A DNA stretch of 64,000 nucleotides from Hymenobacter elongatus (GTDB taxonomy: Bacteria > Bacteroidota > Bacteroidia > Cytophagales > Hymenobacteraceae). The stretch is from positions 1-64,000 of the forward strand of contig NZ_SRLD01000017.1 in NCBI RefSeq assembly GCF_004745955.1. Direction: 5' to 3'. The position numbers and the translations under genes were made by a program. The notes under the pieces were generated by a model. The model was not told the DNA's origin, did not search any database, and worked only from the letters and a program-made list of their open reading frames with translations. Below, piece after piece: positions 1 to 8,425 of this stretch (position 1 is its first letter; each line of letters begins with the position of its first letter).

Positions 1-90
1 GGGATGAGCCTTCGGGGTATGCACCGGCAGCAGCGGCCGCAGACGCTCCCACAAGGCATCGGAAATGATGAATTCTTGAGTCGTTGCCAT
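1..90 (-). CDS. IS5-family transposase (DUF4096), N-terminal 30 residues only
   Basis: The ATG lies at 88-90 and the frame is open to the window edge. The product begins MATTQEFIISDALWERLRPL and continues LLPVHTPKAHP, which matches the conserved start of DUF4096 transposases of the IS4/IS5 group. It would catalyse cut-and-paste transposition of its own element. The DDE catalytic domain lies outside the window, so whether the gene is intact cannot be judged. The gene points away from the two-component operon next to it. Confidence 0.75.
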   Translation of the reverse strand, partial: MATTQEFIISDALWERLRPLLPVHTPKAHP

Positions 91-121
91 ACCCGAAAAT
101 AATGCCTATTTGGATAGGCTC
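1..121 (-). mobile_element. Left-edge fragment of an IS5-type insertion sequence
   Basis: The first 90 bases read on the minus strand as the N-terminus of a transposase. Beyond its start codon lies GAGCCTATCCAAATAGGC (minus strand, ending at about 121), which looks like the terminal inverted repeat of the element. Only one end is inside the window, so the other repeat and the target duplication cannot be checked. The boundary at 121 is inferred. Confidence 0.6.
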
Positions 122-156
122 TAAGTAGATTACCGGCCGTTTGGGCGCGTCTCTTC

Positions 157-600
157 CTAATTTTTCAGCCGCAGCAAATCTAAAAACAGGCTGAAGCCAT
201 CGACAGTGGAGCCGCCTTCGCCGAACTTATCGAAGTTCAGGGGCTTGATGATGTAGCCGCTCACCGCCAATGCCCGGGCTTTGAGGCGGTCGGTTTCCAG
301 GTCGGAAGTGGTCATGATGAACACATTCAGGCCCACGAATTCCGGGTCGGAGCGGAGCGCGTCCAGCAGCTCCAGGCCGTTCATGCGTGGCATGTTGATG
401 TCGAGCATAACGACGCTGGGCTTGTCTATCTTGGGCTGGCCGTTTTCGCCGCGCAGAAGCTGTAAGGCATCGCGGCCATTTTTGGCGATATGCAACGGTA
501 CATTGATATCGTGTTTGCGCAACTCGCGCTGCACGTTCATGATGTCCATCTGGTCGTCTTCAACGAGGAGAATACTAGGAGTGAAAGCGTCGGTAGACAT
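157..600 (-). CDS. Single-domain response regulator (Rcp1/CheY-like)
   Basis: A 147-residue stand-alone receiver domain. The acidic pocket is E14-D15-D16, the likely phospho-acceptor is D67 (motif VVMLDINMPRMNG), with T97/T98 and K119 (IIKP) completing the active site. There is no output domain, as in Rcp1-type regulators partnered with phytochrome-like kinases, so it probably acts by protein contact or as a phosphorelay intermediate. The ATG at 598-600 is chosen because longer reading of the frame would overlap the kinase gene and add unconserved residues. It lies 59 bases downstream of the kinase stop, on the same strand, and is very likely its cognate partner. Confidence 0.88.
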   Translation of the reverse strand: MSTDAFTPSILLVEDDQMDIMNVQRELRKHDINVPLHIAKNGRDALQLLRGENGQPKIDKPSVVMLDINMPRMNGLELLDALRSDPEFVGLNVFIMTTSDLETDRLKARALAVSGYIIKPLNFDKFGEGGSTVDGFSLFLDLLRLKN

Positions 601-659
601 AAGAGAGGGAGAGGTGGAAACGAGCCCAAAACTACTTTCTATACGGTATATATCGCCAA

Positions 660-2201
660 TCAGACGTTTTTCGACGCTGGCCGGGTCCCGCTCATGCGCC
701 GCTCCGTGAGGGAGAGGGGCTCTTTGGACCACGTGAAAGTGAAGGTAGCACCCTGTCCTTCTGCCGATTCGACGTGAATAGTGCCGCCCTGTCGCTCTAC
801 TATTTTCTTGACAATGGCCAGGCCTACGCCCGTACTCTCCATCGTATCGCGCTCCACCAGAGTCTGAAAAATCACAAAAATTCGCTCATGATACTCCGGG
901 TCGATACCCGGGCCGTTGTCGGCGACGGAGAACGTATACTGCTGGCGGTCTTCGCGGCACCCGATGCGCACTATTCCAGTGGCCGGGGTATCGTGGTATT
1001 TCAGCGCGTTGCTGATCAGATTGGTGAAGACCTGCTGCAACTGCACCCGATTTGATGTCAGCGTGGGCAGATACGTGGGCAGCTGCACTTGGAAGCCTGG
1101 TGGCAGGGCCAAAGAGTCCACGATTTCGGTGAGCAGCTCCCGCACGCTAATGCGCTCATCGGCTTGTTTGGTGCGGCCCACGCGGGCCAGGTCCAGGATG
1201 CCGCTAATCAGGTTTTCCATGCGGTGGACGCGCGTCCGCATCAGCAGTAGAAACTCGCGGATATGGTCGGGTAAGTTTTGACCCAAGTCTTCCTCAATCC
1301 AGCGCGATGCGCTTTCGATGCCGCGCAGCGGCGCTTTCAAGTCGTGAGAGACGACGTAGGCAAACTGGTCGAGCTCCTGGTTGCGGCGTTCCAGCTGCTT
1401 GAATGTCGAGTCGATGGTATGCGCCATGACGTTCAGCGAGTCGGCCAGCTCGGTGAGCTCATCCTGGGCCGTATCCTGAATGCGGGTGGTATAGTCGCCG
1501 GTGGCAATCTGGGTCGAGAGGCCCACCATCATGTTGATGCGGCGCGCAATAAGGCGCGTGATGTAGGTGGCCCACAGCAGGCCAATGCCGATGGAGAGCA
1601 GCGTAACGATAATGGAAATCAGCCGGGTCTGTTGAATGCTGTCCTCAAGCTTCTGCCGCACTTTGTCGCGCTCAGCAAGCTCGGTGCGCTCGAAGCCCGC
1701 AAATAGAACCCGAACCTGGTCCATAATCTGCTTGCCGGTGAGGCTTTCGGCCAGCGACCGGTGCTCCATACCCTGCATGGCTATTTGGTTGGCGTCGCGG
1801 CGGCGAGCCTCTCGTTTCTCACTGATGAGCAAGTGGGAGTAGGCCGACCACTGCTGATAGAGCCGCTGCGTACGCAGGATGCGGGCGTGCTGGGGGTCGT
1901 CGACGTCAATTTGGGCGCGTAGCTCCGCAAATCGATCCAGCAATTCCCGCTCGCCCTGGTAGTAAGGCTGCAGCACGGCTTCGTTGCCAATCAGCATGAA
2001 GCCCCGAAAACCCGACTCCATATCGATGATATTGCGGAACAGGGAAGACGCCTCGCCCGTCAGGCGCTGCGAGGCCTGCACCCGCTCAGAGTTGCGCAGC
2101 ACTTGGCGCGACAACTGGTAGTTGACGATGACTACCATGGCAAAAAGGGCCGAAATGACCAGAAACCCGGCGAAGAGTTTGGTAGAAAGCTTCAGCTTCA
2201 T
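660..2201 (-). CDS. CHASE3-HAMP sensor histidine kinase
   Basis: 513 residues. A membrane segment at about 8-28, an extracytoplasmic CHASE3-like helical domain to about 190 (contains ESGFRGFMLIG, typical of CHASE3), a second membrane segment at about 196-215, a HAMP linker to about 265, then the kinase core. H286 in the motif YVVSHDLKAPLRGI is the phosphorylated residue; N394/N398 form the N box, DNGPG 428-432 the G1 box and GVGLA 458-462 the G2 box. This arrangement matches phytochrome-like kinases that phosphorylate single-domain regulators. It is the middle gene of a three-gene minus-strand operon, 31 bases after the CZB protein gene and 59 before the response regulator gene. The ligand is unknown. 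Confidence 0.9.
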   Translation of the reverse strand: MKLKLSTKLFAGFLVISALFAMVVIVNYQLSRQVLRNSERVQASQRLTGEASSLFRNIIDMESGFRGFMLIGNEAVLQPYYQGERELLDRFAELRAQIDVDDPQHARILRTQRLYQQWSAYSHLLISEKREARRRDANQIAMQGMEHRSLAESLTGKQIMDQVRVLFAGFERTELAERDKVRQKLEDSIQQTRLISIIVTLLSIGIGLLWATYITRLIARRINMMVGLSTQIATGDYTTRIQDTAQDELTELADSLNVMAHTIDSTFKQLERRNQELDQFAYVVSHDLKAPLRGIESASRWIEEDLGQNLPDHIREFLLLMRTRVHRMENLISGILDLARVGRTKQADERISVRELLTEIVDSLALPPGFQVQLPTYLPTLTSNRVQLQQVFTNLISNALKYHDTPATGIVRIGCREDRQQYTFSVADNGPGIDPEYHERIFVIFQTLVERDTMESTGVGLAIVKKIVERQGGTIHVESAEGQGATFTFTWSKEPLSLTERRMSGTRPASKNV

Positions 2202-2232
2202 GCAGCGCGGCGACAGGAAAGAATAGGCAGCA

Positions 2233-2604
2233 TTAGCGAGGCGTACGCAGCTTGTCCTGGATGGTTTGTAGCAGCCGTGGCACGCGGTCCGTGAGCGGCA
2301 GCAGATCGGCTAGTCCTTCGCGGGCCTGCTCCTGAAATCCCTGCTGGTACATATCCATCAGTTTATTGGCCTCGGCGTGTAGCTGGCGATGAACCCGGTC
2401 GAGCTCAAACCACTCAGAAACCGAGCCCAACGGACCTTGCCAGCGCTCCTGAATCCAGATGCCTAAGCCGCATTGGTCGGCGTCCCGAACGGGGCCTTCG
2501 GCTAGTTGGGTGCCATAGAGAAAGGAGCGAAGCTTGGACTTGAACAGCATGTGCTTGACGAGCGCCGTTTCAAAATCCTGTTTTATATCTGACTCTGAAT
2601 TCAT
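2233..2604 (-). CDS. Stand-alone CZB (chemoreceptor zinc-binding) domain protein
   Basis: 123 residues with no membrane segment. The spacing H18, C45 in DQCGLGIW, then H72 and H76 ([11 protein letters not shown]) matches the 3-His/1-Cys zinc site of the CZB family. In chemoreceptors and diguanylate cyclases this domain senses zinc or oxidants such as hypochlorous acid through its cysteine. The protein consists almost only of this domain and lies directly upstream of a CHASE3 histidine kinase gene, so it may be a soluble accessory sensor for that pathway; this is inference. The ATG at 2602-2604 is preferred over an upstream in-frame start, because a promoter core lies at 2695-2702. Confidence 0.75.
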   Translation of the reverse strand: MNSESDIKQDFETALVKHMLFKSKLRSFLYGTQLAEGPVRDADQCGLGIWIQERWQGPLGSVSEWFELDRVHRQLHAEANKLMDMYQQGFQEQAREGLADLLPLTDRVPRLLQTIQDKLRTPR

Positions 2605-2694
2605 ATAGAGTGCCGGAATACGGCAACACACAAGTAGCAAAAAGGAAAGCGGCAGCTTGCAAGAAACGCCACCTACTGCGGGTAGGTCGAGGCG

Positions 2695-2702
2695 CAAAGA
2701 TA
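2695..2702 (-). promoter_or_regulatory. Promoter -7 element for the CZB-kinase-regulator operon
   Basis: The minus strand reads TATCTTTG, a full match to the Bacteroidota -7 consensus TAnnTTTG, 91 bases before the CZB start codon. I do not see a clear -33 TTG at the usual distance. Function is inferred from the consensus. Confidence 0.5.
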
Positions 2703-2810
2703 ACAGCCGGGGTAGTTGTACGCGCTGGACGCCAGAAATGGCTAATTTCGCCCGTCCCTTTCGCGGGGCCTTCCTCCATTCATTACTTTCCTCCCCCCCA
2801 ACCCGTCCCC

Positions 2811-3917
2811 ATGGCCGAAGACCTTAAAACCGTTGTTCTCAATGATGTTCACCAGCAGCTAGGGGCCAAAATGGTCCCGTTTGCCGGCTACAATATGCCC
2901 GTGCGCTACTCTTCCGATCTGGACGAGCACCGCACGGTGCGCCGCGCCGTGGGCATGTTCGACGTCTCGCACATGGGCGAGTTCCGGGTGCGCGGCCCCC
3001 AAGCCCTCGACCTGATTCAGCGCGTGACCAGCAACGACGCCAGCAAGCTCACGGATGGCAAAGCCCAGTACTCGTGCCTACCCAACCAGGACGGCGGCAT
3101 CGTGGATGACTTGCTGGTGTATAAGCTGGCCGACAACGACTACATGCTGGTCGTGAATGCCTCCAACATCGACAAGGACTGGAACTGGATCAGCCAGTTC
3201 AATACCAACGGGGCCGAAATGGAGAACATTTCCGACCAAACCAGCCTGTTTGCCGTGCAAGGCCCCAAGGCGGCCGAGGCGCTGCAAAGCCTGACCGATA
3301 CGGACCTGGCCAGCATTCCGTACTACTCCTTCGTGCAGGGTACGTTTGCTGGTGCCCCCAACGTCATCATCTCGGCCACGGGCTACACCGGCGCGGGTGG
3401 CTTCGAGCTCTATATTCCCAATGAGCATGCCCAGCAGGTGTGGGACAACATCATGGAGGCGGGTAAGCCGTTTGGGCTGAAACCCATTGGTCTGGGTGCC
3501 CGCGACACGCTGCGGCTGGAAATGGGGTTCTCGCTCTACGGCAATGACATCGACGACACTACCTCGCCTCTGGAAGCCGGCCTGGGCTGGATTACCAAGT
3601 TCACGAAAGACTTCACCAATTCGGCTGGCCTGAAGGCGCAGAAGGAGCAGGGCGTGGCGCGCAAGCTGGTGGCATTTCTGATGGACGGGGCCGGCATTCC
3701 GCGCAGCCACTACGAGCTGGTGGATGAGGCCGGGGCCAAAATCGGGGAGGTAACTTCGGGCACCCAGTCGCCTTCGCTAAGCAAAGGTATCGGTCTGGGC
3801 TACGTCAAAACGGAGCTGAGTGCGCCTGGCAGCCAGATTTTCGTGCAGGTGCGGGGCAAAAACTTTCCGGCCACCATCGTGAAGCTGCCCTTCGTGAAAG
3901 GCACCGAGGAGGCGTAA
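2811..3917 (+). CDS. gcvT: Aminomethyltransferase, T-protein of the glycine cleavage system
   Basis: 368 residues, the usual length for GcvT. It transfers the aminomethyl carbon of glycine from the lipoyl H-protein to tetrahydrofolate, releasing ammonia. The N-terminus carries the conserved [20 protein letters not shown] stretch, followed by [10 protein letters not shown], the folate-binding [14 protein letters not shown] region and [13 protein letters not shown]. The ATG at 2811 is chosen by homology; the frame is open further upstream but unconserved. A possible -7 variant TAATTTCG lies at 2743-2750. The P- and H-protein genes are not in the window, so the system is dispersed. No glycine riboswitch was seen upstream. 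Confidence 0.95.
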   Translation: MAEDLKTVVLNDVHQQLGAKMVPFAGYNMPVRYSSDLDEHRTVRRAVGMFDVSHMGEFRVRGPQALDLIQRVTSNDASKLTDGKAQYSCLPNQDGGIVDDLLVYKLADNDYMLVVNASNIDKDWNWISQFNTNGAEMENISDQTSLFAVQGPKAAEALQSLTDTDLASIPYYSFVQGTFAGAPNVIISATGYTGAGGFELYIPNEHAQQVWDNIMEAGKPFGLKPIGLGARDTLRLEMGFSLYGNDIDDTTSPLEAGLGWITKFTKDFTNSAGLKAQKEQGVARKLVAFLMDGAGIPRSHYELVDEAGAKIGEVTSGTQSPSLSKGIGLGYVKTELSAPGSQIFVQVRGKNFPATIVKLPFVKGTEEA

Positions 3918-3932
3918 GCGGCTCCACTTTAG

Positions 3933-4016
3933 CGTCATGCTGAGCTTGCCGAAGCATCTCTACCGCAGTAGGAATTAGCATTGCGGTAGAGATGCTTCGG
4001 CAAGCTCAGCATGACG
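3933..4016. repeat. Intergenic palindromic element with perfect 35-bp arms
   Basis: The arms 3933-3967 and 3982-4016 are exact reverse complements, separated by a 14-base loop. The outer ends read CGTCATGCTGAGC and the core reads GCCGAAGCATCTCTACCGCA. The element fills the gap between gcvT and the next gene. The core recurs, degenerate, at 60139-60202, so it is a dispersed repeat and not simply a terminator for gcvT, although the RNA hairpin could act as one. Confidence 0.9.
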
Positions 4017-4045
4017 TTCTTTTTTATTCCATAGTCATTGTATCA

Positions 4046-4759
4046 ATGCCCGCTCTCGATATTTGCTTTAGCCCCGAATTATTGCCTTTGTATGAGCTGC
4101 CGGGCAAAGTGGCCGTGGTTGTCGATATTCTGCGGGCTACCTCTTCTATCGTGACGGCGCTGGCCGCCGGCGTAACGCACGTGGTGCCCTTCAGCGAGCT
4201 GGAAGAGTGCCGGGCTATGGCGGCTAAAGGCTACCTGACGGCCGCAGAGCGGGACGGCCAACAGGCGGAAGGCTTCGATTTGGGCAACTCGCCTTTTGGC
4301 TACCTCGATGGTGGCTTGCCGGTGCTGGGCCGAGCTGTGGCCATTACCACTACCAACGGTACGCGGGCCCTGCACCTCTCGCTGGCCGCCGACGCCGTTG
4401 TGATAGGCGCGTTTCTCAACCTGGAGGCTGTGGCCGATTTTGTGCGGCAGCAGGGCAAAGACGTCGTGATAGTGTGCGCTGGCTGGAAAGGCCGTTTCAA
4501 CCTGGAAGACACGATTTTTGGCGGCGCGCTAGCCGAACGCCTGCAAGCCGACTTCGACACCACCGGCAGTGATGCTACGTTGGCTGCCAGTCAGCTGTGG
4601 CAGCAGGCTAAGCCCGATCTGGCCGCTTACTTGCTGCAGTCGGCGCACGTGCGCCGACTCAACGGACTGGAGGCGCACCAGGATATGGCTTTCTGCGTGC
4701 AGCTCGATACGTACGACTTGCTCCCCATCTGGCGCGACGGACGGTTGGTAGCCAACTAG
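4046..4759 (+). CDS. comB: 2-phosphosulfolactate phosphatase
   Basis: 237 residues, the family length. ComB hydrolyses 2-phosphosulfolactate to sulfolactate and phosphate, the second step of one coenzyme M pathway. In bacteria without methanogenesis the true substrate is often unknown, although some Bacteroidota are reported to use sulfolactate-type intermediates for sulfonate metabolites. Diagnostic stretches are VVVDILRATSSIVTALAAG, ITTTNGTRALH, VIVCAGWKGRFNLEDTIFGG and the C-terminal acidic region. The ATG at 4046 directly follows the palindromic element; an upstream in-frame start would lie inside the repeat and is rejected. No other coenzyme M genes are nearby. Confidence 0.88.
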   Translation: MPALDICFSPELLPLYELPGKVAVVVDILRATSSIVTALAAGVTHVVPFSELEECRAMAAKGYLTAAERDGQQAEGFDLGNSPFGYLDGGLPVLGRAVAITTTNGTRALHLSLAADAVVIGAFLNLEAVADFVRQQGKDVVIVCAGWKGRFNLEDTIFGGALAERLQADFDTTGSDATLAASQLWQQAKPDLAAYLLQSAHVRRLNGLEAHQDMAFCVQLDTYDLLPIWRDGRLVAN

Positions 4760-4873
4760 GCTGTAGCTGGAAGGTCCAGATCAAAACATTAAGCGGGGCG
4801 GCTTGCTGTTTTGGTCTGTGTAGCATGACGTGTTTTCTGGTTACCAGCCGCTTCGATTGCCCCTTGCATAGTG

Positions 4874-5200
4874 CTAGCGTAGCTTTTCGTTTTGCTTGTG
4901 CCGGTCGGCGTCGCGTAGGTTTTTCTTTTCCAGGTTGCGCTGCAAGGCTTCCGTGAGGTTAACTCCGGTTTGATTGGCCAGGCAAATGACCACGAAAAGC
5001 ACATCGGCCAGCTCGTCGGCCAGCACTTTGTCGCGGTCGGAGGCTTTGAACGACTGCTCCCCATACTGCCGGGCAATGATGCGCGCCACTTCGCCCACTT
5101 CTTCCGTGAGCATGGCCATATTGGTCAGCTCGTTGAAATACCGGACGCCGGTGGTCTGAATCCAGGTGTCGACGGTTTGCTGTGCTTCTTCGATAGTCAT
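4874..5200 (-). CDS. MazG-like nucleotide pyrophosphohydrolase
   Basis: 108 residues, an all-alpha NTP pyrophosphatase of the short MazG-like type. The metal-binding signature is MLTEEVGEVARIIARQ followed by LADELADVLFVV. It probably hydrolyses a non-canonical nucleoside triphosphate to the monophosphate, although the exact substrate cannot be read from sequence. The ATG at 5198-5200 starts the conserved MTIEEAQ segment; a longer reading of the frame would add an unconserved, Arg-rich stretch. It follows dtd by 73 bases on the same strand. The two are commonly adjacent in Bacteroidota and fit a shared quality-control role. Confidence 0.85.
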   Translation of the reverse strand: MTIEEAQQTVDTWIQTTGVRYFNELTNMAMLTEEVGEVARIIARQYGEQSFKASDRDKVLADELADVLFVVICLANQTGVNLTEALQRNLEKKNLRDADRHKQNEKLR

Positions 5201-5273
5201 GGAGTAGAGAAGTTGGGAAAGAATGAGCGTTTTTTTCGGCTGTCGTGCCGGGCAGCGCCCGGCTACTGCTGCC

Positions 5274-5723
5274 TCACGCCGGAGGCGAGTCCAGCACGAT
5301 GGTAACCGGGCCGTCGTTGAGGAGTTGCACCTGCATATCGGCTCCAAACTCGCCGGTAGGCACAGGCTGGCCCAGTAGGGCTTCCAGCAACCGCACGAAC
5401 TGCTCGTAGAGCGGAATAGCCAGGGGCGGCGGCGCGGCCCCGGTGTAGCTGGGGCGGTTGCCCTTGCGAGCGTCGGCCAGCAGCGTAAACTGGCTCACGA
5501 CCAGCACCTGCCCCCCACTATCCTGCACGCTTCGGTTCATCTTGCCGTCCTCGTCACCAAAAATGCGCAGCTGCACCAGCTTGCGCGCCATCCAGTCCAG
5601 CGCCTTCGTGTCATCGTCGGGGGCAAAGCCGGCCAGCACCAGCATACCCGCGTCAATCTGGCCCGTAATGCGTCCTTCGACCGTGACACTGGCTTGGCGG
5701 ACGCGCTGCACAACTACTCGCAT
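5274..5723 (-). CDS. dtd: D-aminoacyl-tRNA deacylase
   Basis: 149 residues, the normal DTD length. The enzyme cleaves D-amino acids (and glycine from mischarged tRNA-Ala) from tRNA, protecting translation from wrong stereochemistry. The start MRVVVQRVRQASVTVEG, the active-site motif VVSQFTLLADARKGNRPSY and the C-terminal NDGPVT (the Gly-cisPro region) are all intact. The ATG at 5721-5723 is unambiguous by homology. It is the first gene of a probable dtd-mazG-like operon and is divergent from the membrane protein gene starting at 5809. Confidence 0.94.
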   Translation of the reverse strand: MRVVVQRVRQASVTVEGRITGQIDAGMLVLAGFAPDDDTKALDWMARKLVQLRIFGDEDGKMNRSVQDSGGQVLVVSQFTLLADARKGNRPSYTGAAPPPLAIPLYEQFVRLLEALLGQPVPTGEFGADMQVQLLNDGPVTIVLDSPPA

Positions 5724-5808
5724 ACTATGGGGAAGCAGGAAAAGGAAGGAGGGATGTTGAAATTGGTTTTTCGTACTTCGCAGCGCCAACCGGCCCCGCG
5801 CGCACGCT

Positions 5809-7299
5809 ATGCCCACCACGAAGAACGATAATCTGCCGACAAAAAAAGCCCTTTATCTGCTGCTGGCGCTGTTGCTGGTGGCCGCTGTGCGTCTCCACGG
5901 CTTAGCCAGCGCCGCCCTGCCCGATTACGATTCGGTCCGTAACTGGCAGATTGTACAGGAAATAGCCGGTGGCGACTTCCGCAACCTGTTTCACCACGGC
6001 AGCCCTGGTTTTTCAGTGCTCTACGTGCCCGTGGCGTGGCTCACGACGAACTTTCATGTGTTCCAGTTTCTGAACGCGCTGCTGGCCGTAGCGGCCGTGG
6101 GCGCGTTGGCCGCCTTCGTTAGTCGGGCTGCCCGGCTCAGCGGTCCGGAAACGGCGCTACTCACGCTATTTATCGGCTCGTCGGTTTTCCTGGTCTTTTC
6201 TGGCCGCGACTTTACGATGGGCTCAGCTTCACTGCTGGTATTTGCGGTTTTGCTCCGGGCTTACTACCAACGGTTGCAGGCTCCCAGCCAAGTCCATTTG
6301 CGACGAGCGGTACTATGGCTGGCTGTGGGCTTGTGCATCAACTACAAGTTTATCCTGACGCTGCCTATTTTGGGTGTTTTTGAGCTGCTGCAACAAGACA
6401 AGCTGCTGCTACGACAACGCAACTGGCTGCGGGTAGTGGGTAGCTTGGTGCTACCATTCCTGCTATTTGGCCTGGTGGGTATGGCGGCCGGCTTGCCCTG
6501 GTACCGTTGGCCTGCCGTGTACTACAATGTTCTGTTTCCGGGCGCTGCCAACGCGGCTGGCCGCAGCGGCAGCCTGCATCTGGATTTGCTGTATTACTCC
6601 CGGTTTCTGTGGGATTTCGAGTCGCCCTTGCTGCTGGTAGCTATAGTGGGCGTGCCGGCATTGTGGCGGCGCGAACTATTCACCGGTCTAAGGCATATCA
6701 ATCTGTTGCGCTACTTGGCAGTATGGGTGTATGCGTATCTGGCGGGCATGTCATTGCTGCTTAAAGCGCCCCGGGGCCTATTGCTGGCGTATGCGCTGCT
6801 GTATGCACTAACTTTTCTGAGCCTGCGCCGCGTACTGAGCCTGCGTTGGCTAAGCCTGTTAATTCTGGTGGCCTGTGGCCTGAACTTCTTCCGAATTCAG
6901 CGCGAAGTATACGCTTACACACCTAGCCGCTATCCGCAGGTAGCCCAGTGGCTACGGCAGCAGCAGGGCACCACAGTAGTCAGCACGGTAGGGCTCGGGC
7001 TGGCCCCTTTCGGCGTAGATACCGTGGCAACTATTACTTCTGAAACGAAGCTGGCGCAGCTTCGGCAACAAGGGTTTCAGTATGTGCTGCTCGATGCTTA
7101 CTGGCGCGTGACGAACGTGCAGCAGTTCGATTCGCTGAGGCGGCAGCAGCCTGTAGCGGCCTGGCCCGAGCCTATGTTAACTTCACCCTTACTATTTCTG
7201 GAGCACTCCGAATACACGGGCCTGAGCTACCAGGAAACGCTGGACCTACAGCGCGCCGCAGCCCAGGATTCGTTGCAGCTGCGGCTATACCGGTTGTAA
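5809..7299 (+). CDS. Polytopic membrane protein, GT-C (GT39-like) glycosyltransferase fold suspected
   Basis: 496 residues with about ten hydrophobic helices and a C-terminal soluble part of about 130 residues. After the first helix (15-33) comes LPDYDS, an acidic D-x-D pair in the first outer loop, followed by RNLFHHGSPG. That layout matches GT-C enzymes, which transfer sugars from polyprenyl-phosphate donors on the outer face of the inner membrane. No specificity can be assigned, and a non-enzymatic membrane protein is possible. The C-terminal portion (VAQWLRQQQGTTVVSTVG onward) resembles the soluble domain seen behind many such proteins. It is divergent from dtd, with 85 bases between the two starts. 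Confidence 0.6.
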   Translation: MPTTKNDNLPTKKALYLLLALLLVAAVRLHGLASAALPDYDSVRNWQIVQEIAGGDFRNLFHHGSPGFSVLYVPVAWLTTNFHVFQFLNALLAVAAVGALAAFVSRAARLSGPETALLTLFIGSSVFLVFSGRDFTMGSASLLVFAVLLRAYYQRLQAPSQVHLRRAVLWLAVGLCINYKFILTLPILGVFELLQQDKLLLRQRNWLRVVGSLVLPFLLFGLVGMAAGLPWYRWPAVYYNVLFPGAANAAGRSGSLHLDLLYYSRFLWDFESPLLLVAIVGVPALWRRELFTGLRHINLLRYLAVWVYAYLAGMSLLLKAPRGLLLAYALLYALTFLSLRRVLSLRWLSLLILVACGLNFFRIQREVYAYTPSRYPQVAQWLRQQQGTTVVSTVGLGLAPFGVDTVATITSETKLAQLRQQGFQYVLLDAYWRVTNVQQFDSLRRQQPVAAWPEPMLTSPLLFLEHSEYTGLSYQETLDLQRAAAQDSLQLRLYRL

Positions 7300-7333
7300 T
7301 CGTCGTGGCTGACAGGGCTACTACCGACTCGGC

Positions 7334-8404
7334 TTAGCGTAGTATTTTCAGGCTGTCGAGCGTGTGCTGGTAGCGGCGGGCGTTGCGCTTATGCTCGGCG
7401 TAGGTCGCGGCAAAATCGGAGAAGCCACTCCGGTCGGGCCGGGCACAGAAGAAGAAGAACTTATGCGCAGCAGGCTTCAGCACGGCATTCAGGCTCTGGC
7501 GGTTGGCCGAGGTAATAGGGCCGGGCGGCAAGCCCTTGTGCTTGTAGGTGTTGTAGGGCGAATCAACGAGCTTATCCTTATTGAGCACGCGCTTCACGCC
7601 GAAATTGCCGATGGCCCAGAGTAGCGTCGGGTCGGCTTGCAGACGCATGCCGCTCCGCAGCCGGTTGAGGTACACGCCGGCAATAATGGGCTTGTCCAGT
7701 GGTTCCGAGGTTTCGCGCTGCACAATGCTGGCCAGCACATGCACCTGCGCAGGCGATAGGGCCAACGAATCGGCCTGCTGGCGGCGCTGCGGCGTCCAGA
7801 ACCGGTGGTGCGTAGCCGCCGCCGAATCCAGAAACTGGGCGGCCGAAGTATTCCACACAAAGCGGTAGGGCCCCGGCAAAAACAGCGTCAGAATCGTGGT
7901 AGTATCGAGCTGATAGCGGCGCAGCAGGAAGCGGTTGTCATTGAGCAAGTCGCGCAGCTGGCCCGAATCGGCCTCCAGCTGCCGCACTATCTGGCGCACC
8001 AGCTGCGGCTTGTATTTGAAGGCATCCAGTGTAAAGGCTACGGTATCCTGGGGCCCCTGCAGGAGTTTGTCTACCAAGGCGGAGTTGCCGAGGCCAGGAG
8101 TGAGCAGGTAGCGGCCGGGCTGCACGTGGCCCGGGTAGTCGCGCCAGCGGGCCACCTGCTCAAACGTGGCCGGGTCGCGCAGCAGCTCATGGCGCGTCAA
8201 GGAGTCGAGCACCGCCTGAAACGGAGCCCCGGTTCGGATATAGAGGTACGCTGGTCCAAAGGCAGAAGCGGCTACGTTGGACTTCCACAGCAACTGCCAG
8301 GCTTGGTAAAACCCCACGCCGCCTACCAGCAGCAAAACGACCATTAAGGCCCGCACAACGCGCCACCAGAGCGGAGCTGGACGGGAAGAAGGTTGTTGAC
8401 TCAA
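7334..8404 (-). CDS. mltG: Endolytic murein transglycosylase
   Basis: 356 residues. MltG (YceG family) cuts nascent glycan strands at the inner membrane and sets glycan length. There is a short cytoplasmic N-terminus, one membrane segment at about 18-38, a LysM-like region (YLYIRTGAPFQAVLDSL), then the catalytic domain with ASIVQRETSEPLDKP, whose Glu is the general acid of the family, and QADPTLLWAIG. The C-terminal SPYNTYKHKGLPPGPI motif is also complete. The start is a TTG at 8402-8404; I see no better start upstream in frame. The gene lies 21 bases after a methyltransferase gene and is probably co-transcribed with it. Confidence 0.92.
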   Translation of the reverse strand: MSQQPSSRPAPLWWRVVRALMVVLLLVGGVGFYQAWQLLWKSNVAASAFGPAYLYIRTGAPFQAVLDSLTRHELLRDPATFEQVARWRDYPGHVQPGRYLLTPGLGNSALVDKLLQGPQDTVAFTLDAFKYKPQLVRQIVRQLEADSGQLRDLLNDNRFLLRRYQLDTTTILTLFLPGPYRFVWNTSAAQFLDSAAATHHRFWTPQRRQQADSLALSPAQVHVLASIVQRETSEPLDKPIIAGVYLNRLRSGMRLQADPTLLWAIGNFGVKRVLNKDKLVDSPYNTYKHKGLPPGPITSANRQSLNAVLKPAAHKFFFFCARPDRSGFSDFAATYAEHKRNARRYQHTLDSLKILR

Positions 8405-8425
8405 AATAACTGGAAAACGGCGTTT

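Noticed and set aside
2700..2810. Glycine riboswitch before gcvT
   Set aside because: The leader is short and GC-rich and lacks the paired aptamer structure.
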